Part shown: positions 23,326 to 26,649 of the stretch, in pieces
Layout: each line of letters opens with the position of its first letter
How positions within the stretch are numbered: position 1 is the first letter of the stretch
Assembly (NCBI GenBank): GCA_035533275.1
Contig: DATLUD010000025.1
Span: 1 to 26,649 of the forward strand
Source: SCRA01 sp035533275
GTDB lineage: Bacteria; Vulcanimicrobiota; Vulcanimicrobiia; Vulcanimicrobiales; SCRA01
Reading direction: 5' to 3'
Length of the DNA: 26,649 bases
Notes under the pieces: generated by a model
What the model was told of the DNA's origin: nothing
The model's input: only the letters and a program-made list of their open reading frames with translations
The model's database searches: none
Made by a program: the position numbers and the translations under genes

Positions 23326-24543
23326 TTACTTCGACGCGGCGATGTTCGCTTGCCTGACGAAGACCTGCTTGCCGTTTTTCACCTGCCAGAGCGAGATGAT
23401 GGGATTGTTGGTGTCGCCGTTTGCGTCGAACGAGAAGGAGCCAATGAGAGAACGGAAGTTCTTGGTGTTGCGCAGATTCGTGAGCACCGCGGCGCGCGTC
23501 GGCATCTTACCGCCCAAGTCGTGAATCGCCGTGTCGATAGCCGCGATCAGAACCTGCGTCGCGACGTAGGCGTTCGCCGAAAAGGGCCCCAGCGTGTCGC
23601 CGAACTCGCTCTTGTAGCTCCGGATGAAGGCTTGCGCCGCCGGCGATTGAGCGGCATTTGGCGCGGCGACCGTGTAGAAGGTGCCGTTCGCTGCGGCGCC
23701 GGCGATCTTGATGAACCCGGCATTGGAGATGCCGTCTCCGCCCAAGAACGCCACCTTCGACGGATCGAGCCCGACGCTCGGCATCTGTTGGCGGAGCAAC
23801 CCCCCGCCCGTGGACGCGTCACCACCGTAATAGACTGCGTCCGGATGCATCGCCGCGATCTTGGTCAGCAGCGCCTTGAAGTCTTGCTGGCCGGCCGTGA
23901 TGTGGTCGTGGCCGAGAACGGTCCCGCCCTCGGCAGCAAAGTTGGATGCGAAGACATTTGCCAGCCCAAGGCCGTACGTCTCGTTGTCGTCGACGATGTA
24001 GACGCGCTTGAATCCGAGTTGCTTGGCGAAGATCGCGCCCGCCTTTCCCTGCAACGTGTCGGTGCCGCCGACGCGGAAGAATGTAATCTGGTCCGGGTGG
24101 ACGGGTCGGTACTTCGCCGTCGTCAGCGTGGGGTTAGTCACATCTGGTGAGATCAACGGCAGCCCGGCCTCGTTCGATACCGGAATCTCGGCCGCGGCGA
24201 CGTTGGAATTGTAGGGCCCAATGATCCCGAGCACCGCGGCGTCCGCGGCGAGACTGCGGATGTTGGTGGCGCCCTGTTGCGGGTTGTGCACCCCACCGAC
24301 GCTGTCGTCGAGACTCTCGAGCTGGAACGTGAAGCCTCGCGGGGTATGTGCGTTTGCCTCGGCGATCGCGAGTTTGATGCCGTTCAACGTCGGGATGCCT
24401 TCCGGAGCATCTGCTCCCGAGAGCGGCATGTCGACGCCAATCTTGATCACTTGATCAGCGGCGCTCGCGGGCGTTGCCGTACCCGAGGCGACGAGGGCTG
24501 CGATTGCTAAGGTGCAGACGAATCTGGCTGGGAATCTGCACAT
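23326..24543 (-). CDS. LivK-type ABC transporter substrate-binding protein
   Basis: A 405-residue secreted binding protein of the branched-chain amino-acid family (Peripla_BP_6). A signal peptide is clear: CRFPARFVCTLAIAALVAS, with cleavage probably after TPASA-A. The mature protein starts with IKIGVDMPLSGADAPEG and contains GIIGPYNSNVAAAEIPV and a VYIVDDNETYGLG segment typical of the fold. AAGGAG lies eleven bases before the ATG. It is the middle gene between an ornithine-cyclodeaminase-like gene and the enolase-superfamily gene. No LivH/LivM permease genes are in this operon; a LivF-like ATPase end appears at the right window edge on the same strand. The ligand is unknown. Confidence 0.92.
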   Translation of the reverse strand: MCRFPARFVCTLAIAALVASGTATPASAADQVIKIGVDMPLSGADAPEGIPTLNGIKLAIAEANAHTPRGFTFQLESLDDSVGGVHNPQQGATNIRSLAADAAVLGIIGPYNSNVAAAEIPVSNEAGLPLISPDVTNPTLTTAKYRPVHPDQITFFRVGGTDTLQGKAGAIFAKQLGFKRVYIVDDNETYGLGLANVFASNFAAEGGTVLGHDHITAGQQDFKALLTKIAAMHPDAVYYGGDASTGGGLLRQQMPSVGLDPSKVAFLGGDGISNAGFIKIAGAAANGTFYTVAAPNAAQSPAAQAFIRSYKSEFGDTLGPFSANAYVATQVLIAAIDTAIHDLGGKMPTRAAVLTNLRNTKNFRSLIGSFSFDANGDTNNPIISLWQVKNGKQVFVRQANIAASK

Positions 24544-24605
24544 GATATCTTACACTCCTTCCAAGATCGACTGGTGGACTCTCCGGAGCGAGCGCTAGTC
24601 ACCGC

Positions 24606-25619
24606 TCACCTTGGCAGCTGCATTCCGATATTCTGCTCCCGCGCTCGTTTGAGGAGTTCCGCAGCCGTGGCGATATCCTCGAGCGCGATTCCAAGATTGA
24701 ATGCTAGGATGCGTTGGTCGCCGCTCTGACGGCGGCCCGTACCGTGACGTACGAGCTCGGCAAGATCCGCATCGATGCGATGCACGCCAGTGAACTTGCC
24801 CTCATTCCGACGTGCATCGTGGATCTGCTCGCGATCGTCTGTGACGACGATATCCATCGCTGCAATCGCGGCGTCGGTCACGTAAGAATCGTAGTCGATC
24901 GCAACGACGAGAGCCCCGGGCGCGATCCACTCTGGTAAAATGGTGGGATTGCGCTTCTCCTCGATCGGCCCCGCCGTAACCACGACGTCGGCTCCGCGGA
25001 CGGCGGCCTGCGGGCCGCCGGCTCCGACTACCTCGACGCCGAACTTTCCCGACATCTCCCGCACGAACAGCGCTTCGCGCTCGGGGTCGATGTCGAACGC
25101 CTGGCAGCGGATCAGCCCCGGCACGACTCCCTTGAGCGCCTCCAGATGGCGGCGCCCTTGCAGACCGCATCCGAGTATCGCGAGTACCTCCGCGCCATCG
25201 CGGGCGAGGTATTTTGCCACCAGAGCCGAGGCGGCGGCCGTGCGCTGCGCCGTGATCCACTTAGCGTCGATGATCGCCACCGGCTGGCCCGTCGCATCTT
25301 CGCTCATGACATACAGGCCTTGGATGTACGGAAGCCCGCGCGAAGGGTTCTGCGGATCGCCGCTTTGCCACTTGGCGCCGGCGTAGCCGAGCTGCGGGGC
25401 GCAGCTCACCATGGAGCTGTAGAATCGCGAACCTTGGCGATGAAAGAAAATCTTGGGGGGCATGATCGTCTGGCCGTCGGCCTTCTGGTGAAAGATCTCT
25501 TCCAGAATCGGAACGAGATCAACCATGGAGACACCAAGGGCGTCCAGACTGCTCCCATTCAAATACACGATGTGGTCGACGACCGTCTTCACGAGCGCGC
25601 TCCGCGAAAAGAGGAACAT
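24606..25619 (-). CDS. Ornithine cyclodeaminase/mu-crystallin family protein
   Basis: A 337-residue NAD(P)-binding protein of the ornithine cyclodeaminase/mu-crystallin family, whose members include ornithine and lysine cyclodeaminases, ketimine reductases and dehydrogenases for unusual amino acids. An N-terminal substrate domain contains the conserved KWQSGDPQNPSRGLP region and IDAKWITAQRTAAAS. The Rossmann segment LAILGCGLQGRRHLEAL follows. The start is most likely the ATG at 25619; a TTG at 25640 is possible and the ribosome site is weak. It is the first gene of a three-gene operon and divergent from a GntR gene. A strong minus-strand promoter starts it. The exact substrate cannot be read from the sequence. 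Confidence 0.88.
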   Translation of the reverse strand: MFLFSRSALVKTVVDHIVYLNGSSLDALGVSMVDLVPILEEIFHQKADGQTIMPPKIFFHRQGSRFYSSMVSCAPQLGYAGAKWQSGDPQNPSRGLPYIQGLYVMSEDATGQPVAIIDAKWITAQRTAAASALVAKYLARDGAEVLAILGCGLQGRRHLEALKGVVPGLIRCQAFDIDPEREALFVREMSGKFGVEVVGAGGPQAAVRGADVVVTAGPIEEKRNPTILPEWIAPGALVVAIDYDSYVTDAAIAAMDIVVTDDREQIHDARRNEGKFTGVHRIDADLAELVRHGTGRRQSGDQRILAFNLGIALEDIATAAELLKRAREQNIGMQLPR

Positions 25620-25660
25620 TGACGGGATCTCGGCCGGCAATGGACAGATGCTATGTTATG

Positions 25661-25674
25661 TGTTATATATTACA
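25661..25674. promoter_or_regulatory. Possible operator of the second GntR regulator
   Basis: TGTTATATATTACA is a near-perfect palindrome (12 of 14 positions) that covers the -10 region of the minus-strand operon promoter. Its position between the divergent genes makes it a likely GntR site. It differs clearly from the GTATAC sites at 18.6-19.5 kb. Confidence 0.5.
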
Positions 25675-25691
25675 TATTACTATGTTGTCAA
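25664..25691 (-). promoter_or_regulatory. Promoter of the cyclodeaminase-LivK-enolase operon
   Basis: On the minus strand a perfect TTGACA (25691-25686) and TATATA (25669-25664) are separated by 16 bp; TATAAC at 18 bp is an alternative. The -35 box lies inside the first codons of the divergent GntR gene. Transcription would start about 38 bases before the cyclodeaminase ATG. Confidence 0.6.
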
Positions 25692-26350
25692 CTCTCTCGG
25701 GAAAGCCACGCATCGGCAATCTGCGGCAACAGGTGAAGGAACGGCTTCGCGCCGGCATCATCAGCGGCGAGATCGAGGCGGCCCAACTGTACACCGTCGC
25801 AACATTCACCGAGCGGCTCGGTGTCTCGGCAACGCCGATCCGCGAAGCGCTCTTCGATCTTGCCAACGAGGGTCTCGTCGAGGTCTTTAGGAATCGTGGA
25901 TTCCGTGTCGTCGCGCTGACGCAGCACGATCTCGACGAGATCTTCGAGCTTCGGCTCTTGCTGGAGGTGCCGTCGATGGCGAGGCTCGCCGGCAGGATCG
26001 GCACCGACGAGATGCAGGCGCTCTACGCGCGTGCCGAGCAGATTGAGACCTACGCCATCGCAGGCGACGTCGCGCAGTTCCTGGAGACCGATCGGCGGTT
26101 CCACCTGCGCCTGTTGGGCTTGCTTGAGAATCGCCGCCTCTGCGAGATCGTGGGGCGGTTGCGCGACCAGAGCCGTCTCTACGGCATCCCCAAGCTGGTC
26201 GGGTCGGCAGACTTCATCACGTCGGCTAAGGAGCACAGAGCGATCCTCGACTCCCTGAAGGACGATCGCGCGGATGTCGTCCAGGCCCTCATGACGCGCC
26301 ATCTCAAACACACCCGCGGAATCTGGGCGGGCCTTCGTGAGGGAGGCTGA
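25682..26350 (+). CDS. GntR-family regulator, FadR subfamily (FCD domain)
   Basis: A 222-residue regulator. The winged helix-turn-helix comprises LRQQVKERLRAGIISGEIEA and TVATFTERLGVSATPIREAL. The FCD domain follows with a metal-site Asp and His in ETDRRFHLRLLGL and later histidines in AKEHRAILDSL and RHLKHTRG. The ATG at 25682 begins 12 codons before the DNA-binding domain and is preferred, although there is no ribosome site; the frame is open upstream to 25619. A short or leaderless transcript is possible. It is divergent from the cyclodeaminase operon, whose -35 box overlaps its first codons, so transcription of the two directions should interfere. Confidence 0.9.
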   Translation: MLSTLSGKPRIGNLRQQVKERLRAGIISGEIEAAQLYTVATFTERLGVSATPIREALFDLANEGLVEVFRNRGFRVVALTQHDLDEIFELRLLLEVPSMARLAGRIGTDEMQALYARAEQIETYAIAGDVAQFLETDRRFHLRLLGLLENRRLCEIVGRLRDQSRLYGIPKLVGSADFITSAKEHRAILDSLKDDRADVVQALMTRHLKHTRGIWAGLREGG

Positions 26351-26552
26351 CGCCGCCTCGACAGCCGGTGTCGCGCATGAAGTCGAGGGGCCACCGTCCG
26401 TTGGGCGTCGGGACCCGGAGGCGGGACTGGTCAGTGCCTCGCTCACACCAGGGGCAGACAACTGGCCCTCAGCTCAACGCAATCGTCACTTAGCGTCTTG
26501 TACACGCGCTTCGGGGCAAATCACCCCAGTGGCATCCAAGTCCCGCCGCCGG

Positions 26553-26649
26553 TCAACCGCCCAGGTATGCCTCGCCGATCCTGTCTTTGGCGAGTGTTGC
26601 CTCTGGCGTGTCGTAGGAGACCTGGCGTCCATTCTCGAGAACAAGCACA
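26553..26649 (-). CDS. C-terminal end of an ABC transporter ATPase, probably LivF (partial)
   Basis: The last 31 codons of a gene that continues beyond the window. The peptide reads VLVLENGRQVSYDTPEATLA and ends IGEAYLGG. The pattern of a strand with an ENGR turn and a terminal EAYLGG is typical of the branched-chain amino-acid ATPase LivF. It would fit the LivK-type binding protein at 23326-24543, but the intervening GntR gene runs the other way, so the two are in separate transcripts. Confidence 0.72.
   Translation of the reverse strand, partial: VLVLENGRQVSYDTPEATLAKDRIGEAYLGG

Noticed and set aside
26351..26552. Possible regulatory RNA or small gene after the second GntR gene
   Set aside because: No stable hairpin with a T-tract and no recognisable frame was seen; it is probably the space between two convergent genes.

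Overview
The window is GC-rich bacterial DNA with GGAGG-type ribosome sites, several GTG/TTG starts and short or overlapping gene junctions. The gene content (amino-acid and amide catabolism, several uptake systems, FadR/IclR-type regulators, much insertion-sequence debris) suggests a free-living soil or rhizosphere heterotroph. I cannot place it in a phylum from this sequence. There is no rRNA, tRNA or CRISPR array.

Layout. (1) 1-2424: a complete IS21-family element (istA, istB, two repeats per end). Base 1 of the window is the element's outer terminus. (2) 2657-4644, minus strand: a MerR regulator and a 14-TM DHA2 drug exporter, overlapping as TGATG. (3) 4926-6527, minus: an orphan cobalamin-binding radical SAM enzyme. 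(4) 6754-9548: a gene graveyard around three live-looking genes. Pantothenate synthetase (panC) is followed by a panB cut down to its first ~50 codons. Upstream lie an ISL3 transposase fragment, the 5' part of a RES toxin gene, a frameshifted Xre/MbcA/ParS antitoxin gene, an intact SRPBCC-like gene and a 43-codon IS256 transposase fragment; an IclR regulator borders this zone. (5) 9641-14949: IclR, divergent from a SelA-like PLP enzyme gene that is followed on the same strand by a complete polar amino-acid ABC importer (binding protein, two permeases, ATPase). (6) 14941-18505, minus: a hydrolase-MFS-hydrolase operon ending in a tiny coupled ORF. (7) 18681-21646: a FadR-type GntR regulator divergent from an M20 dipeptidase overlapping a DUF1028 gene. 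(8) 21647-22204: no intact gene. (9) 22205-26350: an ornithine-cyclodeaminase-like dehydrogenase, a LivK-type binding protein and a muconate-lactonizing-type enolase-superfamily enzyme in one minus-strand operon, divergent from a second GntR regulator. (10) 26553-26649: the C-terminal end of an ABC ATPase, probably LivF.

How it fits together. From 9.6 kb onward the window looks like three adjacent catabolic modules for amino-acid-like or amide compounds, each with its own regulator. The best regulatory clue is a repeated GTATAC operator. A pair of sites exactly 17 bp apart lies in the hydrolase-MFS-hydrolase promoter, and a pair with the same spacing (plus a third site) lies between the GntR gene and the peptidase gene. 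This suggests one GntR protein controls both units. Substrates cannot be read from the sequence. The left third is shaped by transposition and decay: the panB truncation and the RES-Xre/ISL3 wreck are the clearest cases, and neither is visible as an intact reading frame.
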